64,000 nucleotides of DNA, taken from contig NZ_JAOQJT010000003.1 of the NCBI RefSeq assembly GCF_025567285.1, positions 248,001 through 312,000 on the forward strand, given 5' to 3'. Positions 15,747 to 24,621 of this stretch are shown piece after piece (positions within the stretch are counted from its first letter, which is position 1; every line of letters starts with the position of its first letter). This DNA comes from Coprococcus aceti (lineage in GTDB: Bacteria; Bacillota; Clostridia; Lachnospirales; Lachnospiraceae). Under the pieces are notes generated by a model. That model searched no databases. It saw nothing but the letters and a program-made list of their open reading frames with translations, and had not been told where the DNA came from. Position numbers and translations under genes: made by a program.

Positions 15747-15872
15747 TCATGCAAATAATCATTTTAGAGATATTTTTGTGCTAATGACGAGCAAATTATC
15801 TCAAAATAAGAAAATCCTAGGGAAGTGACATATCACCCGAATGTGGAGTTAAATAACGCTGTCAATCACATA

Positions 15873-15967
15873 TTATATCCTCACAACCACAGCTTCATAC
15901 GGATACAGTCCTGTCAGTGAAATTACACAGTGCAGATGGGCGTAAATTGCAACAGTCAAAAACAGTA
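15873..15967 (-). pseudogene. Possible tail fragment of a glycoside hydrolase-like gene
   Basis: In the 346-bp gap after trpS, the minus strand contains an open stretch ending LTGLYPYEAVVVRI and a stop at 15873. The ending resembles the C terminus of GH13-type enzymes (L-x-PYEAVV). No start or upstream part remains. This is a weak call based on one short motif. Confidence 0.3.
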
Positions 15968-15984
15968 ATTACCTGAGTCGTTAA

Positions 15985-18102
15985 CTATATAAACAATCCG
16001 GATTTCTCCTTGCTGTGCTCCAGCTTGTCAAGAAGCTTTGCGCAAGGCTTTGCGAGCAGTAGTCCGATGACCGCTGAGATCGCAACATATATCAGCAGGG
16101 TGGCAAGACATTTGCCGTAGGTGTGTTGATACATTCCGGCGACACATTCCCTGAGGGCGTTCATGCAGTATGAGAACGGCATGAATTTGTAAAGGTACTG
16201 GTACACTGATGGGAGCACTTCCACCGGGAAAGTACCGCCTGCTCCCGCAACCTGTATGACCATGATGACAACCGCGATGGCCTCACCGATATTGCCAAAT
16301 GCCACGGTGAGAGAGTAGATCAGGAATGTAAATACAAAGCTCGTCATTATGGCGGCCAGTGCAAATGCTATCGGATGCTTGCACTGTATTCCCACGTAGA
16401 ACAGATCGCCCATAACGGTTATGATTGTCTGGACCTGTCCGATGACGAAGAAGTTAAGATATCTTCCGAAGAACTTCTGGTAAGGCTTCACGCCCTCAAG
16501 CTCTTCATTGTCCTTGACCTTAACGTGTATGAGTGCCACAAGTATGAGAGCACCGACCCACAGTGCCAGAACCGTGTAGAATGGTGCCATGGCTGATCCG
16601 TAGTTGGATATCTCGTATACAGCAACTGTGTTCATCTGTACCGGTGATGAGATGAAATTCACTATCACCTGTGGATTGTCCTTGATGGCATTTATGAAAT
16701 CCTGGTAGCTGCTGTTAGACGTGATCGTCTGTATGTCGGCCTTGATCTTGTCTATGCTTTCTTTGAGATCCTTCAGACATTTGATCGTTCCCGCGATGTC
16801 TGAGGTTCCGTCCTTCAGAATGTCCTGATACTCGGTCAGGGACTTGCTGATATCGTTGAAGTTTCCCGGAACATTTGCCAGCACGGTCTGTGCCTGCGCC
16901 AGAGATGACTGGATATTCTCTAACGAAGATTTCAGTTCAGGCGAAAGTTCGTTATTTATGAGATCCTTCACTGAAGCAATGTCATTTGTACACTTCTTTA
17001 TGTCGGACGATACCGCTTTTTTCAGTGATGCAAATTCTTCGTCCGACAGGCTTGTGTCGGATACAAGCTTTGCTAAGTCTTCGTTCAGATTTTCAAACTG
17101 AAGTTTGGCATCCGATACTATAGGTGACTGGGCTTCGATCAATCGGTTTATGGTGTCCAGAACATTGGTGCCAAGGGAACCATTGAGGTCAGTTTCGATT
17201 GACACTGATCCGATATCGTGGGTTCTTGAGAGGCTGTCCACGGTTTTACCAAGCTCTGTAAGCCTGTCAGAGATCATGTCGAGACCTGTGTTCAGCAGTG
17301 ATATCGAGGTGTCTGCAACGTCGCTGCTTATGCCTGCGCTGTCACTCAGATTTCCAAGACTGCTTGAGCCGCTCTGTGCCATGCTGTCTATGCTTGGAAA
17401 CAGAAGCTGAGTGGTATCGATGGCATCTGATGCAGACTCTGTGAGCAGTGAAAATGTATTCAGCATATAGACGTAATTGTCCAGCGTGGATGAGATCTGT
17501 TCCAGTTTGCTCTCAAGACCGGCAACGAGGTCTGAACCGTCTATGTTATTTCCGGAAATGAAATCTCCGGCATTTGCAAATACCTCGGTCAGCGTGCTTA
17601 TGATCTTTGTGTTTATCTCGTTTTGGACGGTCGTCTTGACCTTGCCGGTTATCTTGGTGGCAATGGCGTTCTTCTTGCTGTTCTCGTAGTATTCGATATT
17701 TGGATTGACGATGTTGCCATTTAGTATGCTGAGCATGTTCGCCGTGAAGTCCTTTGGTATGATTATTCCGGCATAACATTCCCCGCTGGCGATGAGTTCA
17801 AGTGCCTCATCTTTATTATCGGCAAATGTCCAGTCGATAGTGTTGTTGTTTTCAAGACTTTCGATCACCATGTCTCCGATGGTCAGATTTATTCCGCTCA
17901 TCTCGATTCCCTCATCCTCAGAGTAGACGGAGATCTTCATGAGTGAGGTGGCGGACTCTCCATACGGATCCCAGTTTGACAGGATGTTGAACCACGCATA
18001 CAGGGAAGGGATTATGCACAGACCCATGACTATGGACAGTGCGACAACATTTGTGGTGATCCTGCGCAGATCAGATATGTATACACGCCAAATGTTTTTC
18101 AT
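15985..18102 (-). CDS. YhgE/Pip domain membrane protein (second copy)
   Basis: A 705-residue protein with the YhgE/Pip (phage infection protein) architecture: one N-terminal transmembrane helix (about 18-40, with CIIPSLYAWFNI), a long extracellular helical region (about 60-510) rich in Ser, Asp and Leu, and five or six C-terminal helices with ABC-2-like topology (YGSAMAPFYTVLALWVGALI onward). In Lactococcus, Pip is a phage receptor; in other Firmicutes these proteins are linked to export and cell-surface processes. It overlaps the preceding gene by 4 bp (ATGA), so translation is coupled. A second homologue lies upstream in the same operon. Confidence 0.85.
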   Translation of the reverse strand: MKNIWRVYISDLRRITTNVVALSIVMGLCIIPSLYAWFNILSNWDPYGESATSLMKISVYSEDEGIEMSGINLTIGDMVIESLENNNTIDWTFADNKDEALELIASGECYAGIIIPKDFTANMLSILNGNIVNPNIEYYENSKKNAIATKITGKVKTTVQNEINTKIISTLTEVFANAGDFISGNNIDGSDLVAGLESKLEQISSTLDNYVYMLNTFSLLTESASDAIDTTQLLFPSIDSMAQSGSSSLGNLSDSAGISSDVADTSISLLNTGLDMISDRLTELGKTVDSLSRTHDIGSVSIETDLNGSLGTNVLDTINRLIEAQSPIVSDAKLQFENLNEDLAKLVSDTSLSDEEFASLKKAVSSDIKKCTNDIASVKDLINNELSPELKSSLENIQSSLAQAQTVLANVPGNFNDISKSLTEYQDILKDGTSDIAGTIKCLKDLKESIDKIKADIQTITSNSSYQDFINAIKDNPQVIVNFISSPVQMNTVAVYEISNYGSAMAPFYTVLALWVGALILVALIHVKVKDNEELEGVKPYQKFFGRYLNFFVIGQVQTIITVMGDLFYVGIQCKHPIAFALAAIMTSFVFTFLIYSLTVAFGNIGEAIAVVIMVIQVAGAGGTFPVEVLPSVYQYLYKFMPFSYCMNALRECVAGMYQHTYGKCLATLLIYVAISAVIGLLLAKPCAKLLDKLEHSKEKSGLFI

Positions 18103-18722
18103 GATAATTCCTCCTTGTCAGCTTCTGTGTTTTCTGTGGCTTCATCCTGTTCATCCGTCTGAACCGAGTCGCCATGTTCATCCGTCTGAACCGAGTCGCA
18201 ATGTTCATCTGTCTGAACTGTCTCGTTTTGCTCATCAGACTGCACAGACACACTCTGATCATTCTGCACAGCCTCAGCCATCTCAGCCACCTTGTCCTGC
18301 ACGGCGGTGATCTGTGTCTGAATGTCTGTTTTTACATTTGTTATTATGTCGTCCAGCTTCTTTTTCGGTGCAGCGACTTTTGTATATATGCTGTTGATGT
18401 CGATGAGACCGTCAATATTATCTTCCGTATCCTGAAGCGAGTTAACCATCTCCTGTACCTTGTAATCCGAGTATTCCACATGTATCAGATACGCCGCGAT
18501 TATGAACAGGCTGGCGATCCACAGAACAAGAAATATGATCTTGGAGCTGCCGGTCAGAAAGAGCAGGATAAGGAAGCATGCGGGAACAGTGAATATACAC
18601 TTAATACCCGCCTTCAGCTTTTTTACATTTGCTGCATGGGCATTGTCTCTGAATGCAAGCACCTGGGACTTTATGTCAGATGGCTCGGTGCTGGTTGTAT
18701 TTGAATTTGTATCTTCGTTCAT
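18099..18722 (-). CDS. Small membrane and coiled-coil protein with 9-residue repeats
   Basis: A 207-residue protein between two YhgE/Pip genes. It has two adjacent hydrophobic segments (about 43-85), a helical, probably coiled-coil region (90-150), and an acidic C-terminal tail with four copies of a 9-residue repeat (SVQSDEQNE, TVQTDEHCD, SVQTDEHGD, SVQTDEQDE). I do not recognise a family. The stop overlaps the start of the downstream Pip gene by 4 bp, and it follows the upstream one by 21 bp, so all three form one operon and probably one membrane complex. Copy number of the tail repeat may vary between strains. Confidence 0.7.
   Translation of the reverse strand: MNEDTNSNTTSTEPSDIKSQVLAFRDNAHAANVKKLKAGIKCIFTVPACFLILLFLTGSSKIIFLVLWIASLFIIAAYLIHVEYSDYKVQEMVNSLQDTEDNIDGLIDINSIYTKVAAPKKKLDDIITNVKTDIQTQITAVQDKVAEMAEAVQNDQSVSVQSDEQNETVQTDEHCDSVQTDEHGDSVQTDEQDEATENTEADKEELS
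18148..18255 (-). repeat. 27-bp in-frame tandem repeat
   Basis: Near-identical units begin at 18148, 18175 and 18202 (core TTCATCCGTCTGAACCGAGT), with a degenerate fourth unit to about 18255. The 27-bp period preserves the reading frame and encodes the 9-residue acidic tail repeat. Confidence 0.85.
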
Positions 18723-18743
18723 GGGTGTTCCTCCTTATTTGCA

Positions 18744-20885
18744 TTACATCATATCCGTATCTTCCATACGTTTCTCGATGAAGTGCATGATATGGATAAA
18801 TGGTTTTCTGATTATAAGTCCTATGACCAGTGCAACCACAATGAAAATTGACAATTCAAGCAGATATTTGAACAGGTCTGCGTGATACATTCCGCCAATA
18901 CATTCACGCATTGCATTTATCGCATATGGGAATGGGAAGAATATGTACACCTGTCTGAAGAAGTTCGGAAGAGCCTCTATAGGGTAGGTTCCACCGCTCC
19001 CCGCTATCTGCAGCACCATGATCACAACAGCGAGGGCCTTGCCTATGTCGCCAAATGATATGGTGAGTGAATATATCAATATTGAAAATGTCAGCCCTGT
19101 GAGTGCCGCGGTTGCCCAGAATGCAAATGGGTGCAGACACTGTATCTTCAGCAGGAACAGATCTCCAAGCACTATGACCAGAACCTGAAGCTGAGACAGC
19201 AGGAAGAAAATAAGGTATCTTCCAAAGAACAACTGGTGTGGTCTGGCATCCTTCAGATAGTCCGCATCCTTCACATGCACCTTCATGAGGGAGACGAGAA
19301 TTGTCATTCCGACCCAGATGGCAAGCACTGAGTAAAATGGTGCCATGGACGAGCCGTAGTTGGCAATGCTGTAGTAGTAATGTTCCTCGACAGCAACAGG
19401 CTTTGACAGGAATGACGCCAGCGCCTCTGAGTCTCCGTTGAGGAAGGCGATGATCATGTCGGTCACCTCGCTGTCGGCGGCCTTGTTGATCTCGTCTGTG
19501 GCGGTCTGGATCTTGTCACGTATACCACTTATGAGATCGGAGAGGTCTGTGAGACTGGTGTTCATTGATGCAATAGTCACCTTATAATTGTCAAATACAG
19601 AGCTTGCACTGCTGATGGTAGAATTCAGGGTATTTAACAGATCCTGAGCGTTTTTCAGTGCATTTTTGATGTTCAGGATAATGTTGTCCATGTCAGGAAT
19701 GACCTGGCTGGTAAATGTGTCATCTATGTCTGAGACAGAGTCGATGATCTGGTCGAGCTTATCTGATACGGCATTTTCTGCATTTGTGATCGCAGATATA
19801 TCCAGACTATCGATGGTGTCAGCGGTGAGAGAGGAAATCTTCTTAACCTCTGTTTTCAGCTTGTCAAGCTTGTTGAGTGCATCTGAAACCTCATTCGTGT
19901 TGCTTATGTCAAGAGATTTGATATATTCGTCGACTGCATCGATCTTTTGCTGAAGTTTGTCTGCATCTGCCTTGATATTCTCAAGATCGGCAGATATGTT
20001 CTCTGCATCATCCTTCATATGGATAAGCTTTGCAGAGCTTTTCAGATTCTGTATGTCCTGCGCGATGCTGTCAATCTGATCCTGAAGAGAATTCCTGACA
20101 GTGTAGTAGGTTGAGCCCACTGAGTCTATATCAGACATGCTTGAATCAATGGCGGAACCCGCATCGGACAGAAGCTTGCTGCTCTTGTCAGTTGCGTCCT
20201 TGAGCTTTGTGCTGGTCTTGAGTTTGTTATTTGCCCTGATTATGGAATCTATGGTTTTCTGGTATCCGGCGAGATTGTCATCGACGGTCTTGAGTGCTGT
20301 GATGAAATCCGTTCCCTTGAGATCCTTCGACAGATCTGTGTCGGAGTCGTCAATGGCAGTGATAAGCTTCTGTGATATCGCCTTGACGTAGGTCTCGTTG
20401 ATGCTTGTCTTGAGCGTTGAGACTGCAGTGTCGGTTATCTTAGGTGCCACGGCATTTTTCTTCTCATTTTCATAGTAGGTGAAGCTTGGATTTACGAAGT
20501 TGTCCGTCAGGGCATTGAACATGTTGTAGGAGAAATCCTCATCAATGACGACGGCGGCATAGTAGGTGCCTGATTTCACACCGCCGATGGCGGACTTTTC
20601 AGATTCCGGAAATACCCAGCCGATACTGGTCTGGCTTTTCAGCTTATCGACCACTGATTGGCCCATGTTCATCTCGTTGCCGTCCGCATCTGTGTAGCCC
20701 TTGTCCAGGTTGACGACGGCGATATTGATATTGCCGGTATTGGCATATGGATCCCAGTTTGCAAATATGTTGAACCATGCATACAGCGCAGGCAGTATGC
20801 ACAGTCCAACGGCGAGAACTATTGTGAGTATACTTTTTTTGATACCGATCAGGTCGTTTTTGAATATTTTCAGTATTGTTTTCAT
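18744..20885 (-). CDS. YhgE/Pip domain membrane protein (first copy)
   Basis: A 713-residue homologue of the protein at 15985-18102 with the same layout: N-terminal helix (CILPALYAWFNIFANWDPYA), a long extracellular coiled-coil region (about 60-500), and a C-terminal bundle starting YGSSMAPFYSVLAIWVGMTI. It is first in the three-gene operon. Two divergent full-length Pip proteins with a small coiled-coil partner suggest a hetero-oligomeric envelope assembly, by analogy with paired YhgE-like proteins in other Firmicutes. The proA terminator lies just upstream. Confidence 0.85.
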   Translation of the reverse strand: MKTILKIFKNDLIGIKKSILTIVLAVGLCILPALYAWFNIFANWDPYANTGNINIAVVNLDKGYTDADGNEMNMGQSVVDKLKSQTSIGWVFPESEKSAIGGVKSGTYYAAVVIDEDFSYNMFNALTDNFVNPSFTYYENEKKNAVAPKITDTAVSTLKTSINETYVKAISQKLITAIDDSDTDLSKDLKGTDFITALKTVDDNLAGYQKTIDSIIRANNKLKTSTKLKDATDKSSKLLSDAGSAIDSSMSDIDSVGSTYYTVRNSLQDQIDSIAQDIQNLKSSAKLIHMKDDAENISADLENIKADADKLQQKIDAVDEYIKSLDISNTNEVSDALNKLDKLKTEVKKISSLTADTIDSLDISAITNAENAVSDKLDQIIDSVSDIDDTFTSQVIPDMDNIILNIKNALKNAQDLLNTLNSTISSASSVFDNYKVTIASMNTSLTDLSDLISGIRDKIQTATDEINKAADSEVTDMIIAFLNGDSEALASFLSKPVAVEEHYYYSIANYGSSMAPFYSVLAIWVGMTILVSLMKVHVKDADYLKDARPHQLFFGRYLIFFLLSQLQVLVIVLGDLFLLKIQCLHPFAFWATAALTGLTFSILIYSLTISFGDIGKALAVVIMVLQIAGSGGTYPIEALPNFFRQVYIFFPFPYAINAMRECIGGMYHADLFKYLLELSIFIVVALVIGLIIRKPFIHIMHFIEKRMEDTDMM

Positions 20886-20917
20886 TTTTATGTAATTCCT
20901 ATTTATATAGTAAATGC

Positions 20918-20957
20918 ATCAGCGAGGACTGATGTACATGAGAGAGTCCCCGCTGAT
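20918..20957 (-). terminator. Terminator-like hairpin after proA
   Basis: The arms 20918-20930 and 20945-20957 form a 13-bp stem with one wobble on the minus strand. The following sequence is only moderately T-rich. Confidence 0.55.
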
Positions 20958-20971
20958 GATCGTTTATTATT

Positions 20972-22282
20972 CTACAGGTCTTTGAAATGGAACTGCTTCT
21001 TTCCGGTTGCGTAGTCATCAACTATCTGTCCATGTCCGTAAAGCTTGTATTTGTAGGTTACAAGTCCCTCAAGTCCTACAGGGCCTCTTGCATGGATCTT
21101 GCTTGTGCTGATTCCGACCTCTGCGCCAAATCCGTATCTGAATCCATCGGCAAATCTTGTGGAGCAGTTCTGGTATACTCCGGCCGAATCGACAAGCTGC
21201 ATGAAGAGGGCGGCGGTCTCGTTATTCTCAGTCACGATACAGTCAGTGTGATGTGAACCAAAGTGGTTGATGTGTGAGATCGCCTCCTGCACATCGTTCA
21301 CGATCTTGACTGAGAGCACCAGGTCAAGATACTCGGTATTGAAATCATCGTCTCCTATGATCTCAATACCGTTCGGGCTGCTCATATTGCGTTCAGCCTG
21401 ATTGATGATCTCCGCTGCCTCGGCGGTTCCGCGGAGCTTTACACCGTGTTTCTTAAGTGCTTTTGCCATGACCGGAAGCATTTCTTTTGCCACATCTCTG
21501 TGGACGAGAAGTGTCTCCGTTGCATTGCAGGCGGCGGTGTACTGTGTCTTGGCGTCTATGATGATAGGGATTGCCTTTTCAATATCCGCATCCTTGTCTA
21601 TGTATGTGTGGCAGATTCCGTCTGCGTGTCCCATGACAGGGATCTTGGTGTTGTTCATTATATACTGCACAAATGCATTTGAGCCTCTAGGTATGAGCAG
21701 GTCAACGGACTTGTTGCATGACAGAAGCTCATCGATCTCGTTGTGCTGGCTTGCCTGGAGCATGCAGCCCTCTGGTGCTCCGTTTGCAACGGCTGTGCTG
21801 TAGATCACATCGAAGAGAGCCTTGTTGGTGTTGGCAGTTTCCTTGCCACCCTTGAGTACTGCGCAGTTGCCGCTCTTGATGCACAATGATGATATCTGGA
21901 CCAGCGCATCCGGTCTTGCCTCGAATATGATTCCGATGACACCGATAGGGCAGGAGACTCTCTGAAGGACCAGCCCCTCGTCAAGCTCTCTCTTGAGCTG
22001 GATCTGTCCAACCGGGTCAGGGAGCTTTATGAGCTCATCGATTCCATTTGTCACGTCAGCGAGCTTGTGCTCGTCGAACTTCAGTCTCTTCTTGACTGAT
22101 GCTGCGATCCCGTTCTCCTCGGCAGCAGCCATGTCCTTTGCATTTGCCGCAAATATCTCATCCTTATGTGCGATGAGTGCGTCCTTTACATGTACTAGTA
22201 TATTGTTTCTTGTATCTTCTGAAAGTGCAGCCATTTTGTAGCTGTCAGCCTTCATGATGCTTGTAGCTTCCTGCATGTTCAT
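20972..22282 (-). CDS. proA: Glutamate-5-semialdehyde dehydrogenase
   Basis: A 436-residue NADPH-dependent enzyme of proline synthesis that reduces gamma-glutamyl phosphate to glutamate semialdehyde. FEARPDALVQISSLCIKSGN and LKGGKE lie in the cofactor domain. The catalytic cysteine is near residue 253 in TAACNATETLLVH. HHTDCIVTE and the C-terminal GPVGLEGLVTYKY are family hallmarks. The open frame extends 13 codons upstream, but ATG 22282 has AAAGGAGA at the right distance. proB is not adjacent, so the kinase must be elsewhere. It is probably monocistronic, between two hairpins. Confidence 0.95.
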   Translation of the reverse strand: MNMQEATSIMKADSYKMAALSEDTRNNILVHVKDALIAHKDEIFAANAKDMAAAEENGIAASVKKRLKFDEHKLADVTNGIDELIKLPDPVGQIQLKRELDEGLVLQRVSCPIGVIGIIFEARPDALVQISSLCIKSGNCAVLKGGKETANTNKALFDVIYSTAVANGAPEGCMLQASQHNEIDELLSCNKSVDLLIPRGSNAFVQYIMNNTKIPVMGHADGICHTYIDKDADIEKAIPIIIDAKTQYTAACNATETLLVHRDVAKEMLPVMAKALKKHGVKLRGTAEAAEIINQAERNMSSPNGIEIIGDDDFNTEYLDLVLSVKIVNDVQEAISHINHFGSHHTDCIVTENNETAALFMQLVDSAGVYQNCSTRFADGFRYGFGAEVGISTSKIHARGPVGLEGLVTYKYKLYGHGQIVDDYATGKKQFHFKDL

Positions 22283-22400
22283 AATCTTGTTCTCCTTTAT
22301 AATCCTGTATGTCATGTGCACTTATTCTGTCGTGGCACATGAGCATATAATCCATTAAATATTACCACAAGTTTGGGGAGATGACCACAGGGAAGAAGAT

Positions 22401-22489
22401 AAAAAGAGGCCATCGCATAATATGAGCAACCCACATGGAAAATGAAATCTCCGTTGTGTATGATTGCCATATTATGTGATGACCTTTTT
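22401..22489. terminator. Bidirectional long hairpin between proA and the GH13 gene
   Basis: A 24-base arm (22401-22424) pairs imperfectly with 22468-22489, ending in A5 and T5 tracts. It lies downstream of the GH13 gene and upstream of proA on the minus strand. Confidence 0.75.
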
Positions 22490-22523
22490 ATATGGTTATT
22501 GAGTTGTTATATATTGCTCCAAA

Positions 22524-24116
22524 TTAGCAGCTTATCACAACAAAGCTCTGTGTCGGAAGAGTGATAACTCCGTCAGCGATACCTGGCTGTGTGCCGTTTA
22601 TTGCTATAGAATAGATAACCTTTGCGTCACCAGTCAGCTCAGCAAGCTTCCTTGACTGGGTGTCTGTATTCTTAGGGTTCACTGCAAGGAGTAGATTCCC
22701 TCTCTTATATACAAGTGGCTTTCTGCTGATGATCTCAAGGTTGCTCTTGTCCAGCAGATCGGCCTGTGAATGTCTGAGAGAAGTGAGGGTCTTCACTGTA
22801 TTGAGCAGTGAGTTCTGATCTGCCTCGGAAGCCTCAACATTTGCGGCATTTTCTGCAGGATCAACCGGCAGATAGAGCTTGTCGGCAGGCGCTGATGAGA
22901 AGCCCATGTTGTCACCGCTTGTCCACTGCATAGGAGTTCTTGAGCCGGTTCTGGTGAATCCGCCCTCCTTGCTTGCCATGCTTCTGAAGCTCATGGCGAT
23001 CTCATCGCCGTAGTAGATGAATGGATTGCCGGGCATTGTCAGTAAGAATGCGTAGGCAAGCTTTAACTCATCCTCCGAGAGTCCGTAGCTGATACGTGTA
23101 GTGTCGTGATTTCCTGTGATGAGGGCTATAGCACCCTTGTCCTTTATCTGCTCGTATCTTCCCATGTATTCATCAATGAAGTGGTCGCAGGTTCCCTTGC
23201 TGTCAGCCTTGAAGAAGCTGTTGTTCTCCGTGCTGTCGTCAAGTGACTCTGGAAGAGATGCAAATGCATTCAGGTGAGCTTCGTAATCTCTTACCAGAGA
23301 GTTATATCCGTTGCCCATCCAGTCGAGATAGAAATCCATATCGAAGCCGGCCTTGATTGACTGTTCAGCCTTTCCCCACTCAGATACAAATGCTGACTCA
23401 GGGTATTCAGCGTGTATATCGCCGAGAATGTCCTGCCATACGGCAACAGTTCCGCTTTTATTCTCGTCATCATGTTTTACAAGTGAATCTGCCATATCTA
23501 CACGGAAGCCGTCACAGCCCTTGTCGAGCCAGAAGCGGCATACGTCCTTCATAGCCTCTCTGGTTGCGATACATGCAGGATCGTACATGCTCTTGTGCCA
23601 TCTCTCAGTTGGGTTCAGAACGCCATAGTTGAGAGCCGGCTGGCACTTGAAGAAGTTGACGATGTAGGCACCGTTTCTTGGTGATTCTCCTGCGATGTAG
23701 TTGAGACCTGCACCGCCACAGAGCCATCCGTCAGTCCACATATATCTATCTGAGTATTCATTTGGCTCAGCTTTTTTGCTTTCGGTAAACCATGCATGCT
23801 CCTCAGATGTGTGGCCTGGAACCAGGTCGAGGAGAATGTGCATGTCCCTCTTGTGAGCCTCAGCGAAGAGGTTCTCTATGTCCTCCATTGTTCCGTATCT
23901 CTCGGCAACCTTCTTGTAATCCCTTACATCGTAGCCTGCATCGGAAAATGGTGAATCAAAGCAAGGATTCATCCAGATAGCGTTGCATCCAAGAGACTTG
24001 ATATAGTCAAGCTTTGCAGTGATTCCGTTAAAATCACCGATACCGTCGCCGTTGGTATCGTAGAAACTCTGTGGGTATATCTCATAAAAAATTGCATCTT
24101 TAAGCCATGTAGCCAT
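22524..24116 (-). CDS. GH13 alpha-glucosidase/alpha-amylase family enzyme
   Basis: A 530-residue cytoplasmic glycoside hydrolase family 13 enzyme (no signal peptide), probably an alpha-glucosidase or oligo-1,6-glucosidase acting on imported malto-oligosaccharides. The opening WLKDAIFYEIYPQSFYDTNG is typical. The nucleophile Asp is in GFRVDMADS (about 205), the acid/base Glu in FVSEWGKAE (about 244) and the stabilising Asp in TGNHDTTRIS (about 335). The frame is open 33 codons upstream, but ATG 24116 follows AAGGAGG. It is monocistronic. Exact specificity cannot be assigned from motifs alone; trehalose- or sucrose-active GH13 relatives remain possible. Confidence 0.85.
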   Translation of the reverse strand: MATWLKDAIFYEIYPQSFYDTNGDGIGDFNGITAKLDYIKSLGCNAIWMNPCFDSPFSDAGYDVRDYKKVAERYGTMEDIENLFAEAHKRDMHILLDLVPGHTSEEHAWFTESKKAEPNEYSDRYMWTDGWLCGGAGLNYIAGESPRNGAYIVNFFKCQPALNYGVLNPTERWHKSMYDPACIATREAMKDVCRFWLDKGCDGFRVDMADSLVKHDDENKSGTVAVWQDILGDIHAEYPESAFVSEWGKAEQSIKAGFDMDFYLDWMGNGYNSLVRDYEAHLNAFASLPESLDDSTENNSFFKADSKGTCDHFIDEYMGRYEQIKDKGAIALITGNHDTTRISYGLSEDELKLAYAFLLTMPGNPFIYYGDEIAMSFRSMASKEGGFTRTGSRTPMQWTSGDNMGFSSAPADKLYLPVDPAENAANVEASEADQNSLLNTVKTLTSLRHSQADLLDKSNLEIISRKPLVYKRGNLLLAVNPKNTDTQSRKLAELTGDAKVIYSIAINGTQPGIADGVITLPTQSFVVISC

Positions 24117-24621
24117 AATAAATGTCCTCCTTATAAAAATGCAGCATGCGCATATAAATGCAATTCGCGCGGCGCATGCGTTACTATTCGTTTCTCCATA
24201 ATATGAGCAGCGCACTTGCAGCTATGCGCTGGTGGTTTAAGGTATAAGGTACTGCAAACCCACACAGAAATCTGCCTCAAAATACGGAGAACGGTCTTAA
24301 TAGTATTAAGAACATTCTACTTATTATAATAAAATATAATATGGAAAAATGTAATCCTTTATATGTAAATTAATAGATTTATTTTGCAGGAAAATATACT
24401 TATTGAAAACGCACAGCAAACATAAAAATATCTGTATTTTATCTGGTTCAAATACGGGATAAAATTTGCTTTAAACTGTAAAAGTTTAAACACACAAATG
24501 CTGTAATGTATGATACAATCACAGGGTATGTGTCAGAATAAATGAAAAACAATGCAGAATGTAACAGCTTGAAGTAAACATCAGACACAAATAATACTGA
24601 TATCTGTGAAAGGAAAAGTGT
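24117..24621. other. Intergenic region with GC-rich hairpins and an upstream palindrome
   Basis: This 505-bp gap separates the divergent GH13 and symporter genes. Near the GH13 start are two inverted repeats: GCATGCGC (24144-24151) with GCGCATGC (24172-24179), and CAGCGCA (24208-24214) with TGCGCTG (24225-24231). These would fold in its 5' leader. Closer to the symporter is TTTAAAC-N7-GTTTAAA (24470-24490), a possible operator. No further gene is seen. Confidence 0.5.

Noticed and set aside
18148..18255. CRISPR-like array
   Set aside because: Repeats are contiguous 27-bp units without spacers, in frame inside a protein-coding gene.
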